A DNA stretch of 64,000 bases. Source: Perkinsus olseni (Eukaryota > Perkinsozoa > Perkinsida > Perkinsidae). Below the pieces are notes generated by a model. The model was not told the origin of the DNA and made no database searches. It saw only the letters and a program-made list of their open reading frames with translations. Each line of letters begins with the position of its first letter. Position 1 is the stretch's first letter. The DNA is taken from NCBI GenBank assembly GCA_013115135.1, contig JABANP010000182.1:1-64000 (forward strand). Direction: 5' to 3'. The position numbers and the translations under genes were made by a program. Of the stretch, positions 10,859-21,927 are shown in pieces.

Positions 10859-13258
10859 ATGTCGGAGGTTGACAAGCGGCTGAGCCCCTTGGTCAAGAAG
10901 GTGGACCAACTCATCTCGAAGGTAACGTCTGCTGCATGGGCCAACCTAAGATTCTTCGCTGTGCGCAAAGATACTCTTTTGTCTCCAGATAACCTCCTCT
11001 GGCCAGCACGCGTCGTCGAATCTCATTAATGAGGTCGGGCAGGTGTGCGTAGATCTGACGCCCTCAAGGGATCAATCTTGGCGGGCAGCCAAGAGGGTCC
11101 TCGCCGTCGGCTCCATAGAGAATAAGGGCTATCTAGGTAGGTTGAAGCTTGCTTGTCGCAGAAAAAAAGATACTAGCTTCAGCTATGTGCCTGGTGGACT
11201 CCATCGTTCGACACGAGACCAAGCACAAGAGTCCGGACGCCCAATGCTCCTTTGCGAACCTCTTCGCTGACCATGTTTGCCGATTAACCCGGAGGGTAAG
11301 GCGCTGGTGAGGGGCGCGCAGCCGGAAGAATATCCTTGTTTTCTGCTGGTAGGCCTTGTCGGTCCACGCGACAGACAGCGAGCTGGGCAGGATGGGGAAG
11401 ATGCTGCAGGGCTGGGTTTCGAAGAAGCGCTTCGATGCAGCGGTAAGGGAGGAGCTTGAGGGATCCTCGACTGTGGTTTTGTGCAAATTTTTGGGACCAC
11501 TTTCGCCTGGGGTGCATCTCTACGAGGAAGGATATGGCAGGTCGACCTTCTCCGTGCGAGACTAGAATAATAGAAAGATACGCATGTGATGATTGTTGCA
11601 ACAGTGAGAAATGAATGGTGAATCAAGGGTGAGACGAGCTGAGCTCAGTCGTGCGATGTAGCAAGAATTTTTGCCGGGGCAGTAGGGAGATGCCGATGGA
11701 TCTTCTCATCAATGGATGAGGATCTTCGAAACATCCGTGCCCCTGGTGATTCTGTCTATCGCTATGTGATGGTGCTCAGGTTACGAAAAAACTGAAGGCC
11801 CTCATTCCGGATGCCACTGATGTTGTTAACAACGGTCTTCGCCGACGACGACAGTCCAAGCGGAAACGGAGGAGCCGAGATTTGGACGACGGCGCGTCAC
11901 CAACTGTGTCACCATCGAGGGCGGGCACAGGGACGACGGTGCTGCATCATGGGCTGATGGTTGACCAGTTCTTGCGGGATGAGGAGGATGACGATGACCA
12001 CCATTCAGCGGAAAGGGGGTCTCCGCGGGAGGAGGAGGAAGAGTTGGTAACGAGGCCGGCGTCGCCGTTGCTGCCACCAGCAGTTGATCCGAGACCAGTG
12101 CCTTCGGGCGAGCAGGTCGGTGAGAAGGAGGCGCGCCCGTCGTCCCCGGGTGGAGGGTTTACTAAGCCTCCTGAGGCGGCGGATGCATGGACAAGCTCGC
12201 CGCCTGCTGGGGGCGTTAGGGAAATGCGAGGGAGTGCAAGAAGCTCAAGAAATGAGGAGAGAGATCGGGACAGTGGGAGTCACCGTAGGAGGGAGTCCCG
12301 GCGAGGGTCGAGGAGAAGCCGATCACGCGAGCGAGGGCATCGGGGGAGGAGCCGGTCTGCCGAGAGGGGTAGTAGAAGTGGTAGAAGCCGCAGTCGAGAT
12401 CGCCACGCTTCATCGTCCAGTCGCCGGCATCATTCGAGGCAGCCAGAGCAGCGTTCTCGTTCGCCCAGGGATGGTGGTGGTAGTAGTAGTCGCCACCGGA
12501 GCTCCTCTCATGGCCGACGGTCGTTTGGTCGGCACGCGGAAGGCGATGTCAACGTGGAACTGCCGAAGATATCGTCGCAGCACAGCGGGTGGGACGTGGT
12601 CTCGACGGGAGCAGTAGGGCCGGCTGCAGCGGTGGAGGCCTCTCCTGCACCGCCGCCTCCGCCGCCCTACTCCGCCCAGGGCTTTAACAACCCTATTGGT
12701 TTTCCTCCTATACCAGGCCCTGGTGCCCCGCCTCCGGCTGCCTTCGTGCCCCCTCAGTTCCCTGGCATGATGGGCATGCCCCCTCAAGGGCCCCTCGGAG
12801 GAGCCTTCGCTGGGGCTAGGCCACAGCCGATGTATCCGATGCCATCTGCTTCGCCGCCCCCGCCCCCGCCGGCGTTTGGACAGGGGATGAGCGCTCCCTT
12901 CGCTCCGCCGCCGATACCCCAGCCGGCTCATCCTGCTCGGACAAAGGCCCCGGCGTTCCCGTGGCGACCGGCGACGGTCCAGCGGCCCCAAGGGGTGGGC
13001 GTGGAGGCGAAGACAGGCGAGAAGGACGATGATGATGAGTCGAGTGAGATGGATATTGACAGTCCTCGGGTGGTTGAGGAAAAAGAGGTGGTTGTGGTTG
13101 AGAAAGAGGAAGTTGCGGGGGTCGAACCTGCGAAGGGCGAGGGCAGTCCAACTGCGGCGGAGGAGGCTGACGCGCTCGACAGTTTAGGCGAGGTTTCCAA
13201 TCACGAAGAGAAGGGAGGTGATAAAGGAGAAGAAGAGGATGAATTCAATTGGGACTGA
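10859..13258 (+). CDS. CID-domain, RS-rich protein (SCAF/PCF11-like RNA polymerase II CTD interactor)
   Basis: Exons join(10859..10921, 10989..11136, 11183..11295, 11353..11442, 11780..13258) are phase-consistent and give 630 aa. Residues 1 to about 155 look like a CTD-interacting domain: helical, with AMCLVDSIVRHE at the position of the family's L-Y-LxDSIVK helix and a later helix ending MLQGWVSKKRF. Residues about 300-352 are an Arg/Ser repeat domain, about 425-540 are Pro-rich with PPPPPP runs, and the C-terminus is acidic. CID proteins bind the phosphorylated Pol II tail and couple transcription to splicing, 3' processing or termination; the RS domain suggests the SCAF type. No RRM was found, so the exact orthologue is open. 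A possible trans-splice or 5' UTR acceptor (TCTTTGCAG) lies at 10813-10821. It follows PFDN2 head to tail. Confidence 0.8.
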
Positions 13259-14603
13259 GATCGGCTCATCTTGTTGGTGGTTGAAGCAGTAGTGTCAGTG
13301 CCCTATGTATCATTGTAGGAGGATTCGGCAAGGAGTGATATGGAAGGCGGCCAAGTCGTACGCAGTTACATTACCCTATCGCGTCGCTGCTATCAAGTAG
13401 CATTACGTTGATTATTATTATTGTCGATTTGGCTCAGCCGCCTGCCGGCGAAATTGTATCTTATTCGTGAACCCATGGCAGTGTTGGGTTGTTGTTCAAT
13501 GTGGGTAATCGAAAGGTCCCTGGTTCGATCCCGGCTCAGTGCTTTGGGTTTGATGATGGACCATGGCCTTGGGGGACTGCGTTTCAGGATGGGAGACGGT
13601 GTTGGCATGCCGCCTTTAGTCGCTTCGGTGAGTGCTGTCTGCGAGATTTGCCGTTGTAATACTGCAAGCTAACTGGAATCCCACACTCCTCTACGGGTTA
13701 CGCATGCAAGTGACAGAAAAAAAGATTCCCGGTAGTTTGACTATTCTGCAGCTCGTGTGGGATCCTCTACGGCCTCGTACCTCTTCATCCCTACATCACT
13801 CTTCTAGCAGATCCCCGATGGTCTCTTCTCATGCATCGCAGTCGTTGAAAAAACATTATACTCGGCGATCTCGGTCTAATTTTCTTCTTCCGTGGCAGAG
13901 AAGGCTGAGGGGAGTGTCTCAGCAACACGCGCCTCTGCGTTGTGGTTTTGAGCAGCCCGGTCAGGTGCTGGAGCAGCGAGGCATGGTGGAAGCTGACTCA
14001 GGCTCATCGAGGGAAGAGAGTCCCAGTGGAGGTTACAGAACGAGGAGGAGGGGCAAGGTGGAGGAGTAGGTGCTTGGAAGTCTGTCGGCCGGATTGGGTC
14101 GTTAGCCCGAGATAGCTGCAATGGCGCTACGTCGCTAGGAAGCTCCTCCGTCACCGCAGCCGACGGCCATGCTGGTTTACGCAGGCCCAGTGGACACGGG
14201 GTCCAAGATTATCGGACAGGGTGTGGATGATGCTGGTTCACTCTCTGTGTCCGGGATTCCTTCTTTTCCGGTTTCGGGTAAATCTGGTAGTTTGTCTATC
14301 TGCTTTCCTCGGTAGATTAAAATACCTGTGACATGGAGTGCGGAGGTGCAGAGTCGTCCGGTGTCGCCTCAGTTCCTTGCATCATCAGGGCGACTGGAAC
14401 TTGTACTGGAAGAGCGGACGCTTCAGGCCATCGGAGTATGCTAATGTGAAACCGTAATATTGCTGATGGCGATAGTGGATGGGGACAGGGGGTTGTGTCG
14501 ATAGTTACCATAAGATGAATCATTTTCCGAGATCGGGTTGCATCACTAGAAAGGACAGCTTGATTCGGATCATGAGGAGGATGGCAGCTGTGCATGGCTC
14601 CCA
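13259..14603. other. Intergenic, no firm gene; tRNA-like SINE head candidate
   Basis: At 13475-13545 (+) an A-box-like TGGCAGTGTTGG is followed about 35 nt later by the B-box-like GGTTCGATCCCGG (13522-13534), with a partial anticodon-type stem between them. It does not fold into a complete tRNA and could be the head of a tRNA-derived SINE. Around 14180-14280 there is a plausible but unassigned exon reading MLVYAGPVDTGSKIIGQG, followed by a GTAAAT donor. I cannot build a gene around it. Confidence 0.35.
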
Positions 14604-14611
14604 GGTAGAAC

Positions 14612-15535
14612 CAGGGTGGCTGAGATTAGTCCCGCAGCACCGTGAAATATTTCAAGTGAAATATTTCAGAATTTTTCTGAAATTTTCTGAAGTTTTTCTT
14701 CAAAACCCATTTTAAGCGATTCTGAGCCGGTTTCATAGAGCTTTCCACTCATATGGGCTCTCAGGCTTGTGGATGGTAGCCACTGGATACTATATAGTCT
14801 GGCCGATAGTGCGTTCCCAGCTTGTGCAGTAGGTAGAAGACCTGTTCTTCAAGAGCAGCGGGGCGGGGCGCGCGCGCCACGTATAATGGGTGCTACGTGC
14901 ATTTTGCACTAATTGTGTTATCACCGATGCGGTGCAGTTCCGGTCTGGTATTCCTCAGTAGTTGTTCCCCCCTAGATCTATAAGCGTCATCGTCGCTGGG
15001 GGTGGCCGGGTTCTCCGGTACCAAGTATAGACCAAATCTGCCACACACGCACAAGACGTTGCAGCAACGTCGTTGCTGCATGATGCAGCGACGTCCGTGC
15101 GGTACTAGGGAGCATTTTTTCAATAGAATTGAAAAAATTCAATTTTTTTTTATAATTTTCAATTCTTTTCAGTAAATTTCCAGAGACGCATTTCCGAGGT
15201 AGTCCACCTCAGAAATGTGTCACCGAAAGTCTCTCCCAGGTGGAGCACCAGCCGGCTCCTCGAGGAAGAAGGTGCTGCTGACAAAGACGAAGAAACGTCC
15301 TAGACGTTCGGAAGTTGAGTCCACGTGTTTACAATCTGTGAATGAGGTGTACTGAGAAATCTACTGCACTGTTTGTGTTGGGTATCGGCAACTTGACGAG
15401 AAATGGCCAAAAACGACCAAAATAGGCCAAAATAGGCCAAAATCGCTAAAATTTCGTAAAAAGTGAAAATTTCACTGAAATTTTTCACTGAAACTTTCTT
15501 GAAATGTTTCACTTTGAAATATTTCAGCCACCCTG
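14612..15535. mobile_element. 924-bp non-autonomous hAT-like element with 8-bp target duplication
   Basis: The ends are inverted repeats: left CAGGGTGGCTGA at 14612-14623, right TCAGCCACCCTG at 15524-15535. They are flanked by identical 8-bp direct repeats GGTAGAAC (14604-14611 and 15536-15543). An 8-bp duplication and CAGGG-type ends are the known signature of hAT transposons. Just inside both ends are AT-rich GTGAAATATTTCA-type subterminal repeats, plus tandem AATAGGCCAA units at 15419-15440. No transposase frame is present, so movement would depend on an enzyme encoded elsewhere. The middle (14740-15300) includes GC-rich and hairpin-prone sequence of unknown origin. Confidence 0.75.
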
Positions 15536-15543
15536 GGTAGAAC

Positions 15544-17973
15544 AAATTTTACCCGTGTATTGATTGCATCCATTCACTTCAATACGGTAACAATAATTTC
15601 AGTGATAATCGGTTCTTTCCGGTAGAATACTAACGTGTTGGCCAACACTCTGAGAGGTCATGTCAAATAAGGTTTTATGATGAGCTTGTATCAACCTAAG
15701 TTATAGCTCGGCATTACAACACCATATCAGGCAACCTCTTGGACTTTGATGGCGTATGCTTTTATCGCATGCCAGTTGAGATTACCGACCTTTCTGTGAG
15801 TGTGTGTAATCTGTCAGGTCTATGGTTTCGTACCGGAAACCTATATTCTGCCGAATGAGTACACTAAGTTCGTAGAGGCTTACTCGGAGCAAGACGAATG
15901 CTCTCGAGCGGTTAGGTTAGGGGAGCTTACGCTGGGCACAAGGAAGTCGGAATGATTTTCAGCGGATCTTCAACTCACTTGGTGCGAGGGTTGAACCTGT
16001 GCCTCTCCGTAGGAACTTGTAAATTCTATTGCAAGGCTCCAAATTTTACACCTGAATCCTGAGTGATTTGATGCCCACATTCTGAAAGCTTTGGACCCTG
16101 AAGTTGAGCCATTGTAATACAAAATCGCATTCAGTGAGGTGTAGACTGTACTGCGCTGTACAGTGTTGCCGAAGCATGTAAGGGCTTGGCAATCTGTGGA
16201 TAGTCGTTCATGAGCCCAGCTGAGCGGAGCGGAGCGCAGAGTGTTGGACATTTTTTGGCTGTATAGGTTTGGATCTGCAAACCGGCTGATAGCTCGCGAG
16301 GGAGGAACATATTTTTGTTGCGAAATTTGGAAGACCTTCGGTACGATTCCCAATTCGTCATCCAAAGGTGAGCTCGCCAGCCTTGGATGGATCACTGAAG
16401 GCCTCCTTCGTTCTCTCAGCTCGTGAATTAGTAACGGAGTGGTATGCACGCATGCGCAAGGTACATAGAGAGTCCTTTCCTCGTTGGTGGATATAAGTGC
16501 GACCTGCGTGTGTATGTCTTGGTGGTCAGCGTTCATCCCCTGAAGGCCTACATCTATCGGGATGGTCTAGTGAGGTAAGATTCGGGTTCCTTACGCGAGA
16601 TATCCGCAGGACTCCGAAATTGCAATTTGTCAGAGGCTACGTCGAATCGCGACTCGGAGCACACACATTGCAAAAATCAAAAAATCCCGTCGTAGATTTA
16701 CTTGCACTCAGTGTAACTCTGTGGGGAAAAACTGGAGTCGTGGTCGCGATGAATACTGATTTCGTTTTTTGCAAATGACGTTAAGAGTCGCTGCTGCTCA
16801 ACACCGGATCATACCCGGAAGGCTGCATCGCTCATCAGGGAGTACGCGGCGAGCCGTTTTCTATTCGGAAATCTACGTTAAGAATTTCACGGCAGTTATC
16901 GATCCGGCGTCTGAAGTCATCCAATGCTGTGTGTCTGCAGTGAGCTTCGGACGTGGCCTGCGACCTTTCACAATGAACACTAATTGTCCCAGGAAGAGGC
17001 AACGGTGCTTACCGGGCCCTAGTGGTTCCGATGGCTCGGCAGGTGGAAGCATATGTTGGGGTACATCAGAACAGTATGCCTTGGTTGCTGCAGTCGGAGA
17101 CTCATTTCCGGCAGTGGGCTATTGCCGCGAGATCGAATCATCTCTGCGCAGGGGCATGAAAGTGGCCTGAGGAGTCCTTCTGGGAAGGTCTAAGGTTTGC
17201 TTGTGGGTGATCATCATCGGGTGATACAATGCGGGCACGAGTTATTGCATGCATCAGACGATGATAGAATATTTCTGCGTTGTAACTCTCAATGTATGCT
17301 GCGGACACACTAATGTTGGTCGCCTGATGATGACGATCATGAGGTATAGTTCCGCTCCAGTGACCGTCTCCACTGCTTAATTATCCTCGGTGAATTATCT
17401 TGACGAATGTCATATCTGCCGCCTTGAGTAGGTCGTTGCTGCTCATGAGCCTGCTCACCGAGTCTCAATTGCAACCAGGGAATGATTTCCTGGAAGTCTT
17501 TCGAGTAGGAATATGATCGAGTCCCGCGCGGCATTGCAGAAGCGCGCGCCGGCCCGAGCGATATTTCTTTCGATGCGCGCGTGACGCGCGGTTGCTCATT
17601 TCCTCATTGACGTCACGCGGCGTGACTCACTTCGTACGATGGACCTTGGCGCCTCGTATCACATCCGACGAGCTTGGACCGATCGGAGGAAGCCTCTAGG
17701 AGGCTTGTTGCACTGTGAGCGTGCAACTGTTATTGTTTCATTGAAGCCCTCAATATGGAGGCGCCTCTTAGAATTTGGTAACCAAATTGTGGTTCCGGGC
17801 CGAGGGTCTTGACCCTTGCACCGCAAAATGCTCTTAGAGAAGAGCTGTAGGCTCGAAGTGAGCCCTGTTGCCAGCTGGAGGGAATCATTTCCTCGAAATG
17901 GGCCGGGCCGGCCTTCGAACCGTCAACGGGACGGTAAGCTTCCTGGTTCGCAGGCTTTTTCCGTATTCGTGTC
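15544..17973. other. Intergenic, no supported gene
   Basis: Open frames of up to about 190 codons exist on either strand (longest on minus, 15970-16536) but none shows a domain, signal peptide or exon logic, and that length is expected by chance here. A CpG-rich patch at 17530-17620 (repeated GCGCGC and CACGCG) stands out in composition. Confidence 0.5.
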
Positions 17974-19111
17974 ATGTCTGCCGAGGCTGCCATCCAGGCC
18001 TTGAGGGACTCCCTCATTGTCGGAATAACGGCACTAGAAATGCTAGTCGATGCCATCGAAGAGTACCCGTGTATATCTGAGGTACGGTACCTCAGGTATA
18101 CACGGGGACTCTTCAATACCTCAGGTACCCGAGGAACTGTTTGATATCGATTGCTTTCCTTCGCTATCTGCCGTTAATCTTACTGGAGATCCTCGCTGGA
18201 GAGGAGTTGCTCTTGAGGCGGTGTCTGACTCGAGAATGGTACGGGCCTTTCAATTCATGGTGTCGTGGCTCTCACAGCTGAAGGAGAGTCTCAATATCCG
18301 TATTCTGTCCGACCTTCCGGAATGGCTCGTTGCTGCTTCGCAGCTCTTCAGTGGTGAAGCCCTTCTCGGCAGCTCGTGGGAGTCGGAGCTCTCGGACACT
18401 GATAAGAAGCTGGACACTAACAGGTCTCCAGGAGTTGAGCAATGCGCGGATACAGCGGAGTTGATTGAGGTCGCAGGAGCTTCGATTATCGATAGAGAAG
18501 CATACGGTCTCGATATCGAGGAGTTGACTTCGGAATACGCCATCCTTGTGGATCGGATCCGCTCCAGTGATTGGCCGAAGACCGCCGATGGAGAGATAGA
18601 TATGTCTCAAATATGGGAAATGCTCCACTGTTCTCGCCCCCATTACATTGGCATAGAAGATATACTTTTCCTGGTTGGATGTCTATCGATGCGAACATAT
18701 AATGAATCGGTGGTGGAGGCCATGTGTAGTTGCCTCAACACCACCGACCCTACTGGCAGGCGTCATTTAAATCATGAAGTCATATCCGATGAAGGAATCA
18801 TAGCCTGGAATAGGCTTGGTTTGTCCGGTGACGCTCTCGATGGGTTTCTCGAAGCTTCGCTCGCTAGAATGCCGCAAAGCTTCAGTGGCTTCAATCGGAA
18901 GGCCAATAAACGAGCCCAACGTCGGCAGAAGTCCTACACCGTGTCGCAGGTCGTCGACAGAATTTGTTCGGTGAATCCTCACCCGGAGCTTTCATGTATC
19001 AAAGCCGAAGATCGCATGAGGGTAGAAGAGGGTGCAGGCGGGAAGTCAGGGCCATGCAGCCCACGCAGCTCCGCAGATTCCTCAGAGTCTTCGGTCTCCG
19101 ATGATTGGTAG
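17974..19111 (+). CDS. Orphan protein, two exons
   Basis: Exons join(17974..18081, 18125..19111), phase 0 at the junction, give 364 aa. The start is ATG at 17974 (MSAEAAIQALRDSL); exon 2 runs open for 329 codons to TAG. I recognise no family. The protein looks mostly helical and acidic, with a basic patch (FNRKANKRAQRRQK) and a Ser-rich acidic C-terminus (SSADSSESSVSDDW). The 43-nt intron is unusual: its 5' half is an inverted copy of the last part of exon 1 (see the repeat at 18058-18114). Without the intron the frame would stop. Coding status rests on length and on the exon 1/exon 2 phase fit. Confidence 0.6.
18058..18114. repeat. Near-perfect 28-bp hairpin spanning the exon 1/intron junction
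   Basis: Arms 18058-18085 and 18087-18114 match at 26 of 28 positions around a 1-nt loop (18086). The left arm is the end of exon 1 plus the first four intron bases; the right arm is entirely intronic. The splice donor (18082) sits near the tip of the stem. Confidence 0.9.
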
Positions 19112-20497
19112 TCTTCGGATTACCGAGTTACCCCTCGACAAGAGGCTTTCGTAGAGAGTTGTATCCTACGAGCAGCTCGTTTCGTCTCATCATGAGACTC
19201 TCATGCAGACTATATGATGTAGTCTTTGGGGCTACACGGTCAGTAGGAAGCATAAGGACTTAAAGTCCTGGACTTTTCTCGTTAACTCATTGACTATCGC
19301 AGCTTAGCGTTGAACACGACTTGAGAGTTTTTCACCGGCGTGCTTGGTGTTGTCAATCTTAGGTGGATGCGGATAAATAAAATTAGAATCTAATTATCCG
19401 AAGCCTCTAATCTAATTATTAGGTTAGAGGCTTCGGAACTACCGAATCGTAGTAGTGGTTCTTAGAGAGTAGCGAGATTCGCGCCGCGAATCTCGGTGTC
19501 AAAGTTCACGAGCTTTCCGGAGCAAGAAGTAACCACAATACAAGTCCTTCGTCGATTGGCATTCACCAAACGGCCTTTGACAAACGCTTGTAGTACGTGA
19601 CATTTCCCAACGGGATAATCCCGCGACGGCATTTCTGAATTTTATATCTCCTGCATTGAATGAGCCGCCGAGGAAATTTCCGTAGCATCCGAGGCTGAGG
19701 AAACCTCGCGAACGACGTGGCCCAAGGAAGGAGGCCCTATTTTACCACATGGGTCATTGAGCCATGACTCCACAGGGATCCCAGGAGACAGACTAAACGA
19801 TCTCCCGAGTCGGGAGTCCCGACTCCCTTGAGGATGCTTGGCACGGGCGGGCGCGGTCCCGATAGATTACATAGAAGCCTATATGGACTGGACGCTGAAG
19901 GCCAGCACGGTCATCATCAATATGATGATCGACAATCAACCTAAACCATTTGATGACATCGAATGGTTCAGGTTGATTGTCGCTACCACAAGGCCGGGCC
20001 CGACGACCACAGATGATGGTTTGACACCCCCTAAGGTGGTTATCCTGACCGACTTCATGGTCTGCCGGAACTGACTCAGACAAACGGCGGTGGCGAGGTC
20101 TTAGTGCCAAGTTCGGGTTACCTATGCTTACTAAGCATTGCTTAGCATAGGCATAGTATGTAGCATAGTATGCTAGTCAGTTGTCCCGGATTACTAGACG
20201 ATGGCCGTAGAGTTGATCTGTTTTCATGATGATTCTGAGCTCGGGTCTACACGATCGGGCTTACTGAAAGTTATTTAATCTACAGTTTTGAGTTCTTGGG
20301 TGGTGATTTCGTATCGGTCAGCATGCTTGCCTCGCGTGTGAGCGCATGTATGCTCGTATGAAGACCCTAGTCGTGAGAGGCTGCGTCCTACGGTTTGTAG
20401 AGAAGTATCAAAGTCGTATCAGAGCTTCTTATGTCTGATACAGTACATTTGCTACGCAGCACTCGCGATGTGTTCCGGATGTCAGTCCACGGCTCAG
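19112..20497. other. Hairpin-rich intergenic region upstream of the TTLL exons
   Basis: Three strong inverted repeats lie here: 19398-19416/19418-19436 (18 of 19 match, 1-nt loop), 19473-19483/19485-19495 (11 of 11, 1-nt loop) and 19930-19950/19962-19982 (20 of 21, 11-nt loop). Weaker ones occur at about 19807-19825 and 20128-20160 (TATGCT/AGCATA repeats). A 78-codon frame at 19838-20074 contains the third hairpin and has no recognisable domain. The N-terminal exons expected for the TTLL gene were looked for here and not found. Confidence 0.6.
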
Positions 20498-21927
20498 GTT
20501 CGGGACGAGCGAGTATGACCTGGGGTCCCTATCGAACAAGTTTTCACATCTCACCAACAGCTCGATCAACAAACGATCTCCCACGCTCGAATCGGATAAA
20601 TGCGGAATAGGTAGGCGGAGTGCTTCCTATGGGCCAGTACGAAGATTCGGGTGGTGCGAGTTTGCAGTTGCCAGGAGCTCGTGATCGTATTATACGAATC
20701 GTATAGCATAGCACAACGGTATTCGAGTTAGATGAGTGCGTCAGGCTTGTCCGTGTTGAGCAGTTATACTGTTGAATAGTATAAGCACGGTACCTGTTCT
20801 CCGCGAATGGCGTCTGTACAGCTTCCCAGTAGATCATGTGTTGCTCAATGCTTCTCGACTTAAAGTTGAATCGGTGGAGTTTTGACCCGAACTCCCGATC
20901 AGTCATCCCCGACGTGCATGAACGGTAGAAATTTTCCTGAATAGAGTAGTGAGGTGGTGCGAACGATCTGCCGAGCAGGTCCGGGGTGCAAGTGGACGTT
21001 CGAGCAACTAGATGCGCATTTCGTGGCTGGTCGTTTGGATGACAAGTTGCTGTGGAGTCGGATCATCAATCTAGTTAATGCTACGCTTCTCAACTTGGTA
21101 GGCTCCTTGTCATGCTGGGGTGGGTCGTAATGGCCGCAGGTATGGTAGACGAGTGCCGGTAGAGCGTTAGTTTTTTTCCGCTTGAGGTGGTGGGTTCGAT
21201 CCCCAGCAAGGATGTTCTATTACCTATTACTCATCTCTTCTGCTGTTATCGTATACAACGCGGTTGACTGTCCTTCTTGCAGATTCTGACGGTGCCTCGG
21301 AATCCTGGAGTGTCGGGGCAGCAAAACTACTTCGAGCTCTTCGGGTTCGATGTTGTTATCGATGAGAAGATGCGCCCGTGGTTGGTAGAGGCAAGCTGAA
21401 CACATCATGATGCTGGATTTTGTGGCGCAGTGACGCGGACCAGGTGAATTGCTCGCCAGCTCTGAAAGTTGACTGCCCGGTTGACGAAAGCGTGAAGAGG
21501 CCTTTGATAGAGGATCTCCTAGACGTCATCTATCATCCCAATGTGAGTTTCGTCCTAACGCAAGGAAGGGTGTCAGCGTGCACATGGACAGGTGCACGAC
21601 TTAGTGTTTCCCCCGCCGGTTCGGTCTTCCTGTGAGGAGCCATCTTCCGCTTGTCCCCGAACCATCGGTGAGTTCCTGAGCTGGCATCAGGTGGCGTGGG
21701 ATGATAGACCATTCTAGTGTGGTGCTGGTGGTCTCTTTGAACAATTCAACACTCGGATTGGCGTTGGCTATCCAGGCGGGCGGGTGTCTCCCTCCATTGT
21801 GAAACTATCGCAGCACGATTTGTGGGATTTATGGTATATCTTTGCTGCTGACCGTCAGGCCAGTTCTCGCTCATATTCCCATTCAATGCCGAGGTCGAGG
21901 CTTTGGCGCTTCAGAGCAAGCCCATAG
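20498..21927 (+). CDS. Tubulin-tyrosine-ligase-like (TTLL) protein, C-terminal exons only
   Basis: Five phase-matched exons: join(20498..20610, 20979..21097, 21283..21390, 21444..21542, 21718..21927). They encode, in order, the TTL-domain motifs LSNKFSHLTNSSINK, CKWTFEQLDAHF, YFELFGFDVVIDEKMRPWLVE and VNCSPALKVDCPVDESVKRP, which match the second half of the ATP-grasp domain of TTLL enzymes (the PWL-E-VN-SP segment lies at the active site). TTLLs add glutamate, glycine or tyrosine to tubulin. The intron 21391-21443 starts with GC (GAG|GCAAGC) and ends AG; only this junction restores PWLVEVN. The N-terminal half (lysine and glycine-rich ATP site) was not found upstream, so this is a partial model or a truncated gene. 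The intron 21098-21282 carries a tRNA-like insert. Confidence 0.8.
21128..21206 (+). repeat. tRNA-like (SINE-head) sequence inside a TTLL intron
   Basis: A D-arm-like GAGTGCCGGTAGAGCG and a T-arm GGTTCGATCCCCAG (21193-21206) are spaced as in a tRNA gene, with a T run where the anticodon loop should be. The acceptor stem is not closed, so it is a degenerate tRNA or a tRNA-derived SINE rather than a functional tRNA. Confidence 0.45.

Noticed and set aside
12410..12991. 193-codon Arg-rich frame on minus and other long frames opposite 11.9-13.2 kb
   Set aside because: Antisense shadows of the RS- and Pro-rich exon, whose low-complexity codons keep several frames open.
13420..13436. Possible spliced-leader sequence (ATTTGGCTCAG)
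   Set aside because: It only partly resembles a dinoflagellate-type leader and lacks the rest of the leader and a donor site.
13876..14154. Pro/Ser-rich minus frame that looks like a protein
   Set aside because: Composition mirrors a GAGG-rich plus strand; no exon partners found on either strand.
15970..16536. 188-codon minus-strand open frame
   Set aside because: No domain, signal peptide or splice context; a frame of this length is expected about once by chance in 64 kb.
17730..18116. 128-codon minus frame over the 18058-18114 hairpin
   Set aside because: The mirror arms produce similar peptides on both strands; the plus-strand two-exon model explains the region better.
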